Assembly (NCBI RefSeq): GCF_013359735.1
Contig: NZ_JABFMX010000014.1
Coordinates: 1 to 64,000, forward strand
DNA from: Arthrobacter sp. C9C5
GTDB taxonomy: Bacteria > Actinomycetota > Actinomycetes > Actinomycetales > Micrococcaceae
DNA length: 64,000 nt
Direction of reading: 5' to 3'
Shown: positions 56,551 to 64,000 of the stretch, piece by piece
Layout of the letters: the number at the start of each line of letters is the position of its first letter
How positions within the stretch are numbered: the stretch's first letter is position 1
Position numbers and translations under genes: made by a program
The notes under the pieces: generated by a model
What the model saw: only the letters and a program-made list of their open reading frames with translations
Told to the model about the DNA's origin: nothing
Databases searched by the model: none

Positions 56551-57774
56551 CTAGTGGATGGAAGGCACAGTCCGCGGCCGGACCACGAGCCAGAGGGACG
56601 CGGCTGCCAGCAGGATGCAGCCGGCTTGGACCGCGCCCATCGGCGTCGCCGAGCCGAGGCCCAGCCAGCCGACCACGGGGGAGATGATGCCGGCCATCAG
56701 GAAGGTCGCAGCACCGAGCAGGGAGGCCGCGGTTCCGGCCTGCGCGCCGTGCTTGGCCAGGGCCAGCACCTGGACGCAGGGGAAGGTGAATCCAGCGCCC
56801 AGGATGTAGAACCAGAGCGGCACCATGACGCCCCACAGGCCAAAGCCCAGCTGGTCGAAGACCACGATCAGCACCGCCATGAGGAACATCCACGCCGTCG
56901 AGCAGGCGAGGATCCACTGCGGCGGGACGCGTTTGATGAGCCTGGAGCTGGTCTGGACCCCCGCGACGATCCCCAGCGAGTTGATGCCGAACAGCAGGCC
57001 GTACTGCTGCGGTGAGAAGCCGTAAACGTCCTGGAACAGGAACGGCGAGGCCGAGAGGTACGTGAAGAGCCCGCCAAAGTTCATGCCGCCCAGCAGCAGC
57101 AGGCCCACGAAGATCCGGTCGGCGAAAAGGACGCCATAGCGCTGGCGCACCGTCAGGCCTGTGGTGCCGCGCAGCTCACGCGGCAGGGTCTCGCGCACCA
57201 CGAACACGGCCGCGATGATCACGCAGCTCCCGTAGCCGGCAAGGAAGAAGAAGATGCCCGGCCACGGCATCAGCAGCAACAGTTGCGATCCGATGACCGG
57301 TGCCAGGATCGGGGCCAGGCCGTTGACGAGCGCCATCCTGGAGAACATCCGGACCATCGCGTAGCCGCTGAAAAGGTCCCGCACCATCGCCATCGCGACA
57401 ACGCCTCCGCCGGCGGCACCGATGCCCATGAGGACCCGGAAGAGGCCCAGCGTGCCGATGTCGGTGGAAAGGGCGGCCCCGAGCGAGGCTCCGATATGCA
57501 CCCCGGTGGCCAGGATCAGCGGAAGACGCCGTCCGAACTTGTCACTCAGCGGCCCCACCACCAGCTGGCCCAGGGCGAAACCTACCGTCGTGCCGGTCAG
57601 GGTCAGCTGCACCGCGGCCTCGGTGACACCGAGGCTCGCCTCCAGGGCAGGAAACGCCGGAAGGTAGAGGTCCACCGTGAACGGCCCAAGGGCCGTCAAG
57701 GCGCCGAGCATCAGGATGTAGAGGAGCTTCCGACGGCGGGTCAGGGAGTCCCCGGGATTGCTGTGTGTATGCAC
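56551..57774 (-). CDS. Bcr/CflA family drug resistance MFS transporter
   Basis: A 407-residue drug:H+ antiporter-1 type membrane protein with 12 segments. The motif GPLSDKFGRRLPL (loop 2-3) at about 57-69 and the first-helix GALTALGPFTVDLYLPAFPAL are typical. GTG 57774 is chosen because TAGGAT lies eight bases upstream; the open reading continues to 58068 but that extension is Arg-rich and without family similarity. The substrates are unknown. Confidence 0.88.
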   Translation of the reverse strand: MHTHSNPGDSLTRRRKLLYILMLGALTALGPFTVDLYLPAFPALEASLGVTEAAVQLTLTGTTVGFALGQLVVGPLSDKFGRRLPLILATGVHIGASLGAALSTDIGTLGLFRVLMGIGAAGGGVVAMAMVRDLFSGYAMVRMFSRMALVNGLAPILAPVIGSQLLLLMPWPGIFFFLAGYGSCVIIAAVFVVRETLPRELRGTTGLTVRQRYGVLFADRIFVGLLLLGGMNFGGLFTYLSASPFLFQDVYGFSPQQYGLLFGINSLGIVAGVQTSSRLIKRVPPQWILACSTAWMFLMAVLIVVFDQLGFGLWGVMVPLWFYILGAGFTFPCVQVLALAKHGAQAGTAASLLGAATFLMAGIISPVVGWLGLGSATPMGAVQAGCILLAAASLWLVVRPRTVPSIH

Positions 57775-58093
57775 AGAGGTCAATCCTAGGCCCGCTCGGC
57801 GTAGCCCGCCGCGCCTGCTTGGCGTAGTCCGCGCCCCCGCACGTCGTCGTCCGCACTGCCCAGCCCGACGCCGCCCGCACCAGGAAGCCCGACGACGCCG
57901 ACGCGGCGCTCGTCGGACGCCGTCGTAAGCCGCCGGAAGCCGGCGCAGCCCGCCACGCCCGTCCGCACAGGGGCCGGCGGGACGCCGGCCGGACCCTGAA
58001 TGGTAGTTTTGACACCTGGGAGTGCGTGAAGCCGCGCAGACCCGGCAATCCAGCGGAAGCGGAATCACAGATGGAACCAGTTAGGCGGAACCG
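57775..58093. other. Divergent spacer, no gene seen
   Basis: 319 bases between the efflux pump and the holin-X gene. It is extremely GC-rich, with repeated gacgccg/gtcgtc words and a hairpin ggccggc-gggac-gccggcc at 57972-57990. The minus-strand frame is open but gives an Arg-rich low-complexity peptide, so I do not call it coding. The promoter of the plus-strand gene may lie near 57995-58020. Confidence 0.45.
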
Positions 58094-58975
58094 ATGAGCG
58101 GACGGCACACCGGCAGGACAAACGGGGGGCTGCGCCTTTCCGCGCTGCCCAAGACCCTGAGGCTGATCTTCAAGCTGGCACCCCGGCAGCTCAATGACGA
58201 GATTGCCTTCGCCAAGGCCGAGCTCAAGCGCAAGGGCATCCAGCTCGGCGTCGCTGCGGCTTTCTTCGGCGTCGCCCTCGTCTTTGTCGCCTTCCTCGTG
58301 ATCGGGCTCATCGTGGCGGCCATCATGGGCCTGGCCACCGTCATGCCGGCGTGGCTCGCGGCCCTGCTGGTCTGCGCCGCCTTCCTGGTAATTGCCCTGA
58401 TCGTGGGCCTGATCGGCTACGGCCGGTTCAAGAAGGCCATGCCGCTGCTCCCGGAGGAGACCATCCGCGGCCTCAAGTACGACCTGGGCATCGCGAAGGA
58501 AGGCTCTTCCTTCGATGCCGCCGTCCTTGACCCCAACTCCCCGCAGGCCAAGGCAGCCAAGGCCGCCAAGGAAGAGGCTGCCGCGAAGGCGAAGGCCGAG
58601 AAGGAAGCCAAGAAGGCCGCCGAACAGCCCGATCTTGGCCCCGCCCCGACCGAGGCCGAGCTGCGCCGCCGCCTCGAGACGCGCCGCCGGCACCTCACCG
58701 GCGTGCGCGACGAGCTCGGGCAGGAACTCGACGTCAAGACCCAGGCCCAGGCCCTCCTCGCCGCCACCCAGCACAAACTGGAGGAAGGCAAGGAGCTCGT
58801 GGACGACAAGATCGCCGGGTTCCGCAGCCAGGCCAAGGCCTCCGCCACCCCCGGTGCCACCGCCAACAAGTCCGGAGCCGCTGCCGAGCTCGGCAAGCGC
58901 TGGAAGCCGCTGGCCGCCCTTGCCGCCTCGACGACGGCCCTCGTGTTCCTGCTGCGCCGACTGCTCAAGGGCTAG
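58094..58975 (+). CDS. Phage holin-like (holin-X) membrane protein with DUF3618 tail
   Basis: A 293-residue protein: a soluble start, two membrane helices (about 50-80 and 90-115, each with many Ala/Val/Ile), a Lys/Ala/Glu-rich coiled-coil (about 155-180), and a DUF3618-like helix (TEAELRRRLETRRRHLTGVRDEL, about 191-213) with a third hydrophobic helix near the C-terminus. Despite the name, chromosomal actinobacterial members are not phage genes. The function is unknown. A pgsA-like gene follows 55 bases later. Confidence 0.85.
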   Translation: MSGRHTGRTNGGLRLSALPKTLRLIFKLAPRQLNDEIAFAKAELKRKGIQLGVAAAFFGVALVFVAFLVIGLIVAAIMGLATVMPAWLAALLVCAAFLVIALIVGLIGYGRFKKAMPLLPEETIRGLKYDLGIAKEGSSFDAAVLDPNSPQAKAAKAAKEEAAAKAKAEKEAKKAAEQPDLGPAPTEAELRRRLETRRRHLTGVRDELGQELDVKTQAQALLAATQHKLEEGKELVDDKIAGFRSQAKASATPGATANKSGAAAELGKRWKPLAALAASTTALVFLLRRLLKG

Positions 58976-59030
58976 GCTCCGCCCTGAACTCCGACACTAA
59001 CTCGTTGCCGGCTGTGGAAAGGGGGAACGG

Positions 59031-59705
59031 ATGAAGTTCATCGGCGCTGGTACACGCCCCGGGCAGCCCCAGATCCATCACGACTTGGTCTTCACCGTTC
59101 CCAACCTGCTGACCGTGGTCCGGTTCCTCGGCGTCCCGCTCTTCATCTGGTTGGTCCTGGCCAAGCAGGAATACGGCACCGCCGCCCTCGTGCTGGCGGT
59201 CATGGGCAGCACCGACTGGGTGGACGGCTACATTGCCCGCCGCTTCAACCAGATGTCGAATCTGGGCCGCATCATGGATCCCATCGCGGACCGGCTCGCC
59301 CTCATTGCGGTGGCCGTCACCCTCGTGATCGCCGGCGTCGTCGAGTGGTGGTACCTGACCGCACTGCTCGTCCCGGACCTCGTGTTGCTCTCCATCTCGC
59401 TGTTCTACTTCCACAGCCACCCGGACCTGCCCGTGAGCCGGATCGGCAAGATCCGCACCGCCTTGCTGCTCGTCGGCACGCCGCTGCTGGTGCTCTCCAA
59501 GCTCCCCATCCCCGGGACCGGCGCCTACTTTGTGTCAGCCTGGATCTTCCTGGGGCTGGGCCTCGTCGGGCACTGGATCGCGGCCTACAACTACTTCTGG
59601 GCCATCATCCGCAAGGGCCGGGACCTCAAAGCCGGCAACGCCGCCGGGGACCCCCGCGGACAGCACGCCAGCGAGGGCGACATCGACGACGGCGGCCTCC
59701 GCTGA
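59031..59705 (+). CDS. CDP-alcohol phosphatidyltransferase (PgsA-like)
   Basis: Transfers a phosphatidyl group from CDP-diacylglycerol to an alcohol, for example glycerol-3-phosphate or inositol-phosphate. The CDP-OH-P signature is complete: D62-xx-D65-G66-xx-AR, then G79, D83 and D87, in STDWVDGYIARRFNQM. Five or six membrane helices follow. The 224-residue length fits. The acceptor alcohol cannot be assigned. The stop overlaps the next start (ATGA). Confidence 0.9.
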   Translation: MKFIGAGTRPGQPQIHHDLVFTVPNLLTVVRFLGVPLFIWLVLAKQEYGTAALVLAVMGSTDWVDGYIARRFNQMSNLGRIMDPIADRLALIAVAVTLVIAGVVEWWYLTALLVPDLVLLSISLFYFHSHPDLPVSRIGKIRTALLLVGTPLLVLSKLPIPGTGAYFVSAWIFLGLGLVGHWIAAYNYFWAIIRKGRDLKAGNAAGDPRGQHASEGDIDDGGLR

Positions 59706-60610
59706 TGGTGTGGTTGGCAGTTGTGCTGGCGGTACTTGGCGCCTTCTTCCTGGCCTTCGGCGCCCAACGGCAGGGGAGTGCGGTCAAGGCGGACACCGGA
59801 GGGCTGGCGCTCAGCTCCCACGGGCTGCTCCGCCTGATCCGCAACCCGCGCTGGGTCCTGGGGCTGGTGCTGCTCTGCATTGGGACGGCGATGAATGCCG
59901 TCGCCTTGGTCTCGGCGCCGCTGACCGTGGTCCAGCCGATCGGGGCGATCGCCCTCGTCATCACCACCATCATCAACGCCAAGGACCAGGGGCTCAGCAT
60001 GAACCGGGCCACCGTCGTGGCCATCAGCTCCTGCGTCACCGGCTCGGCCCTGTTTGTGGTGCTCGCGGTGAACGTCACGCAGGAAAACCACCACGTCAGC
60101 GGTTCGGACGAGCTGACCATCGTGCTGCTGCTGGCCCTGGTCGTGAGCCTCTTCGGAACCTTGGCGCTGCTCTTCAAGCACCGGATGAGCGCGTTCGTGT
60201 ACATCCTTGGCGCAGGCATGTTGTTCGGCTTCGTAGCGGTCCTGACCCGCATTATCGGCAAGCACCTGGTCGACCCGAACGGGCTGTTCCTGCTCAATGT
60301 CCAGTGGTACACGCTGGTGGCCATCCTTGCCGCCGGCGGGCTGGGCTCCTGGTTTGTGCAGAGTGCCTACTCCGGGGGTCCGCCCGACCTGGTGATCGCC
60401 GGACTGACCGTCATCGACCCGATTATCGGCATCGCGATCGGCATCGTGATCCTGGGGGAGCTGCGGCCCGACGTCCACGCCGTGACGGCGATTGCCATGG
60501 GCGCGGCCGCACTCCTTGCTATCGTGGGAGTGATCGCCCTTTCACGGCACCACCCCGAGGTCACCAAGCGCAAGAAGGACGCGCGGAAAGCCGCGGGACG
60601 GCTGTCCTAG
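59705..60610 (+). CDS. DMT superfamily (NIPA-like) transporter
   Basis: A 301-residue membrane protein with about nine segments, of the NIPA/EamA group in which some members carry Mg2+. LVSAPLTVVQPIGAIALVIT (about 72-91) is characteristic, as is the second-half GLTVIDPIIGIAIGIVILGE (about 230-250). The ATG overlaps the stop of the phosphatidyltransferase by four bases, implying coupled translation. The substrate is not known. Confidence 0.87.
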   Translation: MVWLAVVLAVLGAFFLAFGAQRQGSAVKADTGGLALSSHGLLRLIRNPRWVLGLVLLCIGTAMNAVALVSAPLTVVQPIGAIALVITTIINAKDQGLSMNRATVVAISSCVTGSALFVVLAVNVTQENHHVSGSDELTIVLLLALVVSLFGTLALLFKHRMSAFVYILGAGMLFGFVAVLTRIIGKHLVDPNGLFLLNVQWYTLVAILAAGGLGSWFVQSAYSGGPPDLVIAGLTVIDPIIGIAIGIVILGELRPDVHAVTAIAMGAAALLAIVGVIALSRHHPEVTKRKKDARKAAGRLS

Positions 60611-60713
60611 GGCGGCGCCACAGACTTCTGGCGCAGGCCCGCCGCCTGCGCCGACGGCCAGCCGGCCACCTACAGCCCCGCTGACCGCACCGTGACCACC
60701 AGGAGCTATCCCC

Positions 60714-61919
60714 GTGACCATGCCCGAGAATGACCAATCCGCCAAAAAGCTGACCATCCTGATTGCGGCGGACACCTACCCGCCGGATGTCAACGGTGCC
60801 GCACAGTTCGGCTACCGCCTGGCCAAGGGCATGACCGGCCGGGGGCACGACGTCCATGTCCTCGCGTGCCGGCCCAGCAAGGGCAAGAGCTTCAGCGAGT
60901 TCCGCGACGAGGCCACCGTGCACCGGCTCCGCTCGCACTCGGTGCCGACCCACGAGTACTTCCGGATCACCTTCCCGTGGGAGATCAAGAAGGAAATCGG
61001 CCTGCTGTTCGACCGGATCCAGCCCGACGTCGTGCACATCCAAAGCCATTACATGATCGGCGAGCACGTCCTCTACGAGGCGGTCAAGCGCGGCATCAGG
61101 ATCGTCGCGACCAACCACTTCATGCCCGAGAACCTGAACCCATTCCTGCCCTTCCCGCAGTGGTTCAAGGACATCGTGGGCCGCGTGTCGTGGCGCGACA
61201 TGGGCAAGGTCATGGGTCAGGCCGACGTCGTCACGACGCCGACGCCGCTCGCCGCCAAGGCCATGCACCAGCACGCCTTCCTGCGGAAGGTACTGCCGCT
61301 GTCCAACGGCATCGATGCCGCAGCCTACGAACTGAAGCCAGGCGAGGAGGCAACGCCGCACGCCAGCCCCACCGTGCTGTTCGTCGGCCGCCTCGCCGAG
61401 GAAAAGCACATCGACGTGCTGATCGACGCCGTATCCAAGACGCCCGCCGCGCTCGACGTCCACCTGGAGGTCGTCGGCGGCGGCGAGGTCCGGCCCGCGC
61501 TCGAGGCGCAGGTCGAACGGCTGGGCCTGCAGGACCGTGTGAAGTTTCTTGGCCTGGCCAGCGACGAGGAGTTGCGCCGGGCCTACCTGAGCGCGGACCT
61601 GTTCTGCATGCCCGGCACCGCCGAGCTGCAGTCCCTCGTTACCCTGGAGGCGATGTCCGCGTCCACCCCGGTGGTGCTGGCCGACGCCATGGCGTTGCCT
61701 CATCTGGTGCACGACGGCGAGAACGGCTATCTGTTTACCCCGAATGACAGCAACGACCTGGCGGCCAAGATCGAACGGGTGCTGTCATTGCCGGCGCATG
61801 AGCGTGCGGCCATGGGCAAGGCGAGCCGAAGCATGGTGGAAAGCCACAGCATCGAACGCACGCTGCAGACCTTCGAGGACATCTACCGCGGCGCCAGCTA
61901 CGACGACCTGGTCGTCTAG
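60714..61919 (+). CDS. GT4 family glycosyltransferase
   Basis: A GT-B fold retaining glycosyltransferase of 401 residues. The N-terminal half starts LTILIAADTYPPDVNGAAQFG; the C-terminal half contains VLFVGRLAEEKHIDVLIDAV (about 221-240) and the E-x7-E element as PGTAELQSLVTLEAMSAS (about 296-313). GTG 60714 follows aggag. It may act on a lipid acceptor such as diacylglycerol or phosphatidylinositol, in keeping with the phosphatidyltransferase two genes upstream, but this is inference. Confidence 0.9.
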   Translation: MTMPENDQSAKKLTILIAADTYPPDVNGAAQFGYRLAKGMTGRGHDVHVLACRPSKGKSFSEFRDEATVHRLRSHSVPTHEYFRITFPWEIKKEIGLLFDRIQPDVVHIQSHYMIGEHVLYEAVKRGIRIVATNHFMPENLNPFLPFPQWFKDIVGRVSWRDMGKVMGQADVVTTPTPLAAKAMHQHAFLRKVLPLSNGIDAAAYELKPGEEATPHASPTVLFVGRLAEEKHIDVLIDAVSKTPAALDVHLEVVGGGEVRPALEAQVERLGLQDRVKFLGLASDEELRRAYLSADLFCMPGTAELQSLVTLEAMSASTPVVLADAMALPHLVHDGENGYLFTPNDSNDLAAKIERVLSLPAHERAAMGKASRSMVESHSIERTLQTFEDIYRGASYDDLVV

Positions 61920-61973
61920 GCGGCCCGGAGCGCCGTCGGCGGTCGTTGCCCGAGCCGGGGCGACTACTATTGC

Positions 61974-61979
61974 TAGAGT
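61974..61979 (+). promoter_or_regulatory. -10 element of the CAT-anticodon tRNA gene
   Basis: TAGAGT, in tgctagagtg, about 52 bases upstream of the tRNA, the only TANNNT-like hexamer in that interval. A GC-rich hairpin follows it at about 61988-62029. Confidence 0.4.
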
Positions 61980-62031
61980 GTTTTTTGCCCGGAACGGTCC
62001 GGCCCGTCAGGGCGTGACCGTTCGGGCCCAC

Positions 62032-62105
62032 GGGGCTATAGCTCAGCTGGTTAGAGCGCGGGACTCATAATCCTAAGGTCCTCGGTTCAAGTCCGAGTAG
62101 CCCTA
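62032..62105 (+). tRNA. tRNA with CAT anticodon (elongator Met, or Ile2)
   Basis: A complete 74-nt cloverleaf: 7-bp acceptor with a terminal G-T pair (ggggcta/tagccct), discriminator A, D-arm agctcagctggttagagc, anticodon loop ctcataa and T-arm ggttcaagtcc. The CAT anticodon could be elongator Met or the lysidine-modified Ile2; these cannot be separated reliably by eye. No CCA is encoded. It lies just before the secreted-protein region. Confidence 0.92.
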
Positions 62106-62196
62106 CCTGATGATTCTGCGGGTGTCTGTCTGTTCCGAAAGGTTCCTGCAGAAGCCCGTGGCACTATCTTGGCATTACGTTTAGTTATCCACAGGC

Positions 62197-62236
62197 AAAG
62201 CACTCGTCGTGGCCTCATCGTCACGGCGGGTGCTTT
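62197..62236. terminator. Terminator between the tRNA and the small minus-strand gene
   Basis: Arms aaagcactcgtcgtg (62197-62211) and cacggcgggtgcttt (62222-62236) with two wobble pairs and a 10-nt loop. It ends the minus-strand gene at 62244 and perhaps the tRNA transcript. Confidence 0.65.
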
Positions 62237-62243
62237 CTGCTTC

Positions 62244-62453
62244 CTAGTGCTCGTGCCATTCCTCCGTTAGGGGAGCGATCGCCCAATAGAGTGCTCGCAG
62301 TTCCTGCTCGACGAGATGAGCCTGCCCGTACAGCAGCCATTGCAGGTGGGGCGCCCGGTAAGATTTTCGCGTCTGAACACCGTTGTGCATGCTGACGAGA
62401 TGGATCGTATCCGAGTCGGCGTCATATCTGTCAGCGCTGAGGGAGCGCGCCAT
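62244..62453 (-). CDS. Small hypothetical protein
   Basis: 69 residues from the ATG at 62453 (MARSLSADRYDADSDTIHLV...). It is rich in charged residues in its centre and ends in ELRALYWAIAPLTEEWHEH. There is no signal peptide and no family I recognise. A longer open frame to 62618 adds 55 residues that contain a terminator-like hairpin, so the shorter start is preferred. Confidence 0.4.
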   Translation of the reverse strand: MARSLSADRYDADSDTIHLVSMHNGVQTRKSYRAPHLQWLLYGQAHLVEQELRALYWAIAPLTEEWHEH

Positions 62454-62844
62454 GTCGTTCCGTACGGAGATGATTGAGCGGAGCACTGGCACCACGAAGG
62501 GAAAGTGCTCAACGCAGAACACCCCGGAATCATTTAGGCATCGGGGTGTTTCTGCTGGCGAACTCGGTGCATCAGAGCGATTCCTCCGCTTGTTCCTTCG
62601 CTGCTCCGGGTACCGCAACAGTCATCAACCGTGGAGGCTCCATGGCTGCAGACGAGGTCGCCTCACTGGCAGGGGCAGAGGTTGCCCGAACCCCGGCTCC
62701 AACGTGAGGGCCTCGTGCGGTGGGCGCACCGTGGGTCCCTATTGGGGAAGGCAGGGAGGTGGGCGTGCGGCTTCGGACAAGAGCAAAAGCCTTAGGGCCC
62801 GCTTACCTGCACTGCCCAGCAGCTCCCGTCCACACCTTGCCAGG
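62454..62844. other. Intergenic region with one hairpin
   Basis: 391 bases with lower GC than the core. It holds a hairpin aacaccccg / cggggtgtt at about 62518-62550 that could terminate minus-strand transcripts coming from the secreted-protein genes. I see no other supported feature. Confidence 0.45.
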
Positions 62845-63276
62845 CTAGAAGCCCACGCAGGCGTAAACCGTCTTGGTTGTGCAGTAGACGCCGCCAGTCC
62901 CAAGATCAGCGGTCCAGCTTCCCGGACTGCCGACGAGGGGGGTTGTGCCGCTCCAGACCGCCACAATGCCGGTCTTGAGCGGACCAACAACTTTTCGTTC
63001 CGCGACTGCACGGACGTACTTTTGGGTCCAAGTCCCCCAGAGGGTGAACCCGCCGCATCCATTAGGATCGGTTTCCGCTGTCATGGCGTTCACCCAGTTG
63101 GCGTTGTCATCACTCAACTGGATGAGTACAGGTTGGCTCGCATAGGCGGTCCCCATCTTGGCGTACTTGAAGCAATAAGTGCCTCCGGACAGCGCGTTAG
63201 CTGACGGGGCGACAGCAACTGAACCAACCATGACTAAAGCCAGGGCGGAGAGCGCGGTAGTGATCTTGCGAAGCAT
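62845..63276 (-). CDS. Small secreted protein, four-cysteine family (copy 1)
   Basis: 143 residues. The N-terminus is a classic Sec signal (MLRKITTALSALALVMVGS, cleavage after PSANA). The mature protein has four cysteines (C35, C74, C132, C140) and the motifs GGTYCFKY, NGCGGFTLWG, KYVRAV and GSPGSWTADLG. It is a paralogue of the next two genes. I recognise no named family. The mature protein would be about 115 residues and is probably disulfide-bonded. Confidence 0.85.
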   Translation of the reverse strand: MLRKITTALSALALVMVGSVAVAPSANALSGGTYCFKYAKMGTAYASQPVLIQLSDDNANWVNAMTAETDPNGCGGFTLWGTWTQKYVRAVAERKVVGPLKTGIVAVWSGTTPLVGSPGSWTADLGTGGVYCTTKTVYACVGF

Positions 63277-63324
63277 GATGATCTTCTCTCATCGAGGATT
63301 GATTTCTGGTGCCGACCTGACTCT

Positions 63325-63747
63325 CTAACGGCAGGGCGCGTATCTGACCCAGCTTGCGCAAAGGACAAGTCCTGAACCGAGATGGACGAGGGATTGTCCG
63401 GGAAGCCCGACAACTGGCGACAGTCCACGATTGCGCTGCAATATTTGTCCGTCAGGACTGAGCAAGTCCCATTGCGCCAGCGCACGGACGTACATTCCTC
63501 TGTATTCGTAACCAAGTACGAAGTAGCCGCAGCCCTTCTCGTTACTGGTCGTGGGGAGGATGCCGTACCAGAATTTTCCGTCATAGCTCACATCAATGTA
63601 GACGGGCTTCTTGTCATAAGGAGTGTGGTCCTCAAAGTGGAAACAGTAGGTACCGCCCGCTGAAGCGTTTGCAGGCGGAACGATGGCGAGTGACCCTAAA
63701 AGAACCAATGCCATCGCTGCGAGTGCCGTAGTGATTTTGCGGAACAT
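63325..63747 (-). CDS. Small secreted protein, four-cysteine family (copy 2)
   Basis: 140 residues, paralogous to copy 1. The signal MFRKITTALAAMALVLLGS is nearly identical, followed by cleavage after PPANA. C35, C73, C130 and C139 keep the same order, with GGTYCFHF, KGCGYFVLG and MYVRALA. The C-terminal half is more divergent. ATG 63747 follows gaagaagg. Confidence 0.85.
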   Translation of the reverse strand: MFRKITTALAAMALVLLGSLAIVPPANASAGGTYCFHFEDHTPYDKKPVYIDVSYDGKFWYGILPTTSNEKGCGYFVLGYEYRGMYVRALAQWDLLSPDGQILQRNRGLSPVVGLPGQSLVHLGSGLVLCASWVRYAPCR

Positions 63748-63872
63748 GATGCCTTCTTTCTTGCTTGGCAGCCGGTTGCGGACCCGACTCAGTAACGGGG
63801 GCTGAAAGCCTTGGCATCCACCGTCCATTCCCGAGGCACTGACCTATCTTCCTCGACCCAGGGCATCAGTTA

Positions 63873-64000
63873 TTAGCATTGGGATGCGTTATCCACGCTC
63901 GCGCAGATGACAACGTTGCTCCCCAGCGAGTCGTACTGAGTTCCCGGAGAACCGGCGATTGTGAACCCGGTCCAGTGTTGACGAAGTTCCCCGTTGGTGC
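63873..64000 (-). CDS. Small secreted protein, four-cysteine family (copy 3, partial)
   Basis: The minus-strand frame ends at TAA (63873-63875) and is cut by the window edge. The visible 41 residues end TGFTIAGSPGTQYDSLG...VICASVDNASQC, matching the C-terminal region of copies 1 and 2 (GSPGSW..., then two cysteines nine residues apart). The signal peptide lies outside the window. Confidence 0.75.
   Translation of the reverse strand, partial: TNGELRQHWTGFTIAGSPGTQYDSLGSNVVICASVDNASQC

Noticed and set aside
57775-58068. N-terminal extension of the efflux pump gene or a separate small ORF
   Set aside because: The translated extension is Arg/Gly-rich low complexity, without family similarity. 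The family start lies at 57774 with a -10-like hexamer upstream.
58094-58975. Prophage holin indicating a phage region
   Set aside because: Holin-X type proteins are common chromosomal genes in actinobacteria, and no other phage gene lies near.

Overview
This window is chromosomal DNA from a high-GC actinobacterium. Gene order, codon usage, the SAM-IV riboswitches and the SHOCT, YibE and DUF3618 proteins all point to Micrococcaceae, most likely Arthrobacter or Pseudarthrobacter in the broad sense; this is inferred from recognition of the genes, not from a search. No transposase, integrase, CRISPR array or replication origin was found.

Layout. 0-4.5 kb: ligA, an inositol-phosphatase-like gene, a GNAT and an unknown helical protein. 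4.5-8.6 kb: a CitAB-type two-component system divergent from a citrate-metal symporter. 8.6-12.4 kb: a palindrome-rich spacer, then gatCAB. 12.4-19.6 kb: an amino-acid catabolic block (LysR regulator, tdh, kbl, a DAO-type FAD oxidase, hutI and a PaaK-like adenylate-forming protein). 19.6-23.0 kb: histidine phosphatase, CPBP membrane protein, 2OG-Fe(II) oxygenase, glyoxalase-like protein. 23.2-27.7 kb: metY and metX, each behind its own SAM-IV riboswitch, then an MHS-type MFS transporter.

27.7-33.95 kb is accessory: unknown proteins, a deoxyribosyltransferase-like protein, a free-standing piece of the GyrA coiled-coil region, an SGNH hydrolase, a free-standing sliding-clamp (DnaN) C-terminal domain, a complete MraY outside any cell-wall cluster and an S66 (MccF/LD-carboxypeptidase) peptidase. 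Pieces or copies of three classic antibiotic targets next to an MccF-type peptidase are the most unusual content here.

33.95-47.5 kb: LysR plus mmsB-mmsA (valine catabolism), a SHOCT protein, SGNH hydrolase, carboxylesterase, S4 protein, a DUF606 transporter, glyS, GNAT, an AtoE-type fatty acid transporter, and an acyltransferase-DUF1295-hydrolase run. 47.8-55.3 kb: FAD-linked oxidoreductase, YibE/F protein and the dusB-dgt-dnaG replication/translation operon. 55.3-58 kb: two identical tRNA-Asn genes, a small unknown gene, a direct-repeat region with ACATGT palindromes, and a Bcr/CflA-type efflux pump. 58-62 kb: holin-X/DUF3618 protein, CDP-alcohol phosphatidyltransferase, NIPA-like transporter, GT4 glycosyltransferase and a CAT-anticodon tRNA. 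62.2-64 kb: a region of lower GC directly behind this tRNA with a tandem family of at least three small secreted four-cysteine proteins, the last cut by the window edge.

Many genes here lack a Shine-Dalgarno sequence and instead carry a -10-like hexamer exactly six bases before the start codon, which suggests frequent leaderless transcription.
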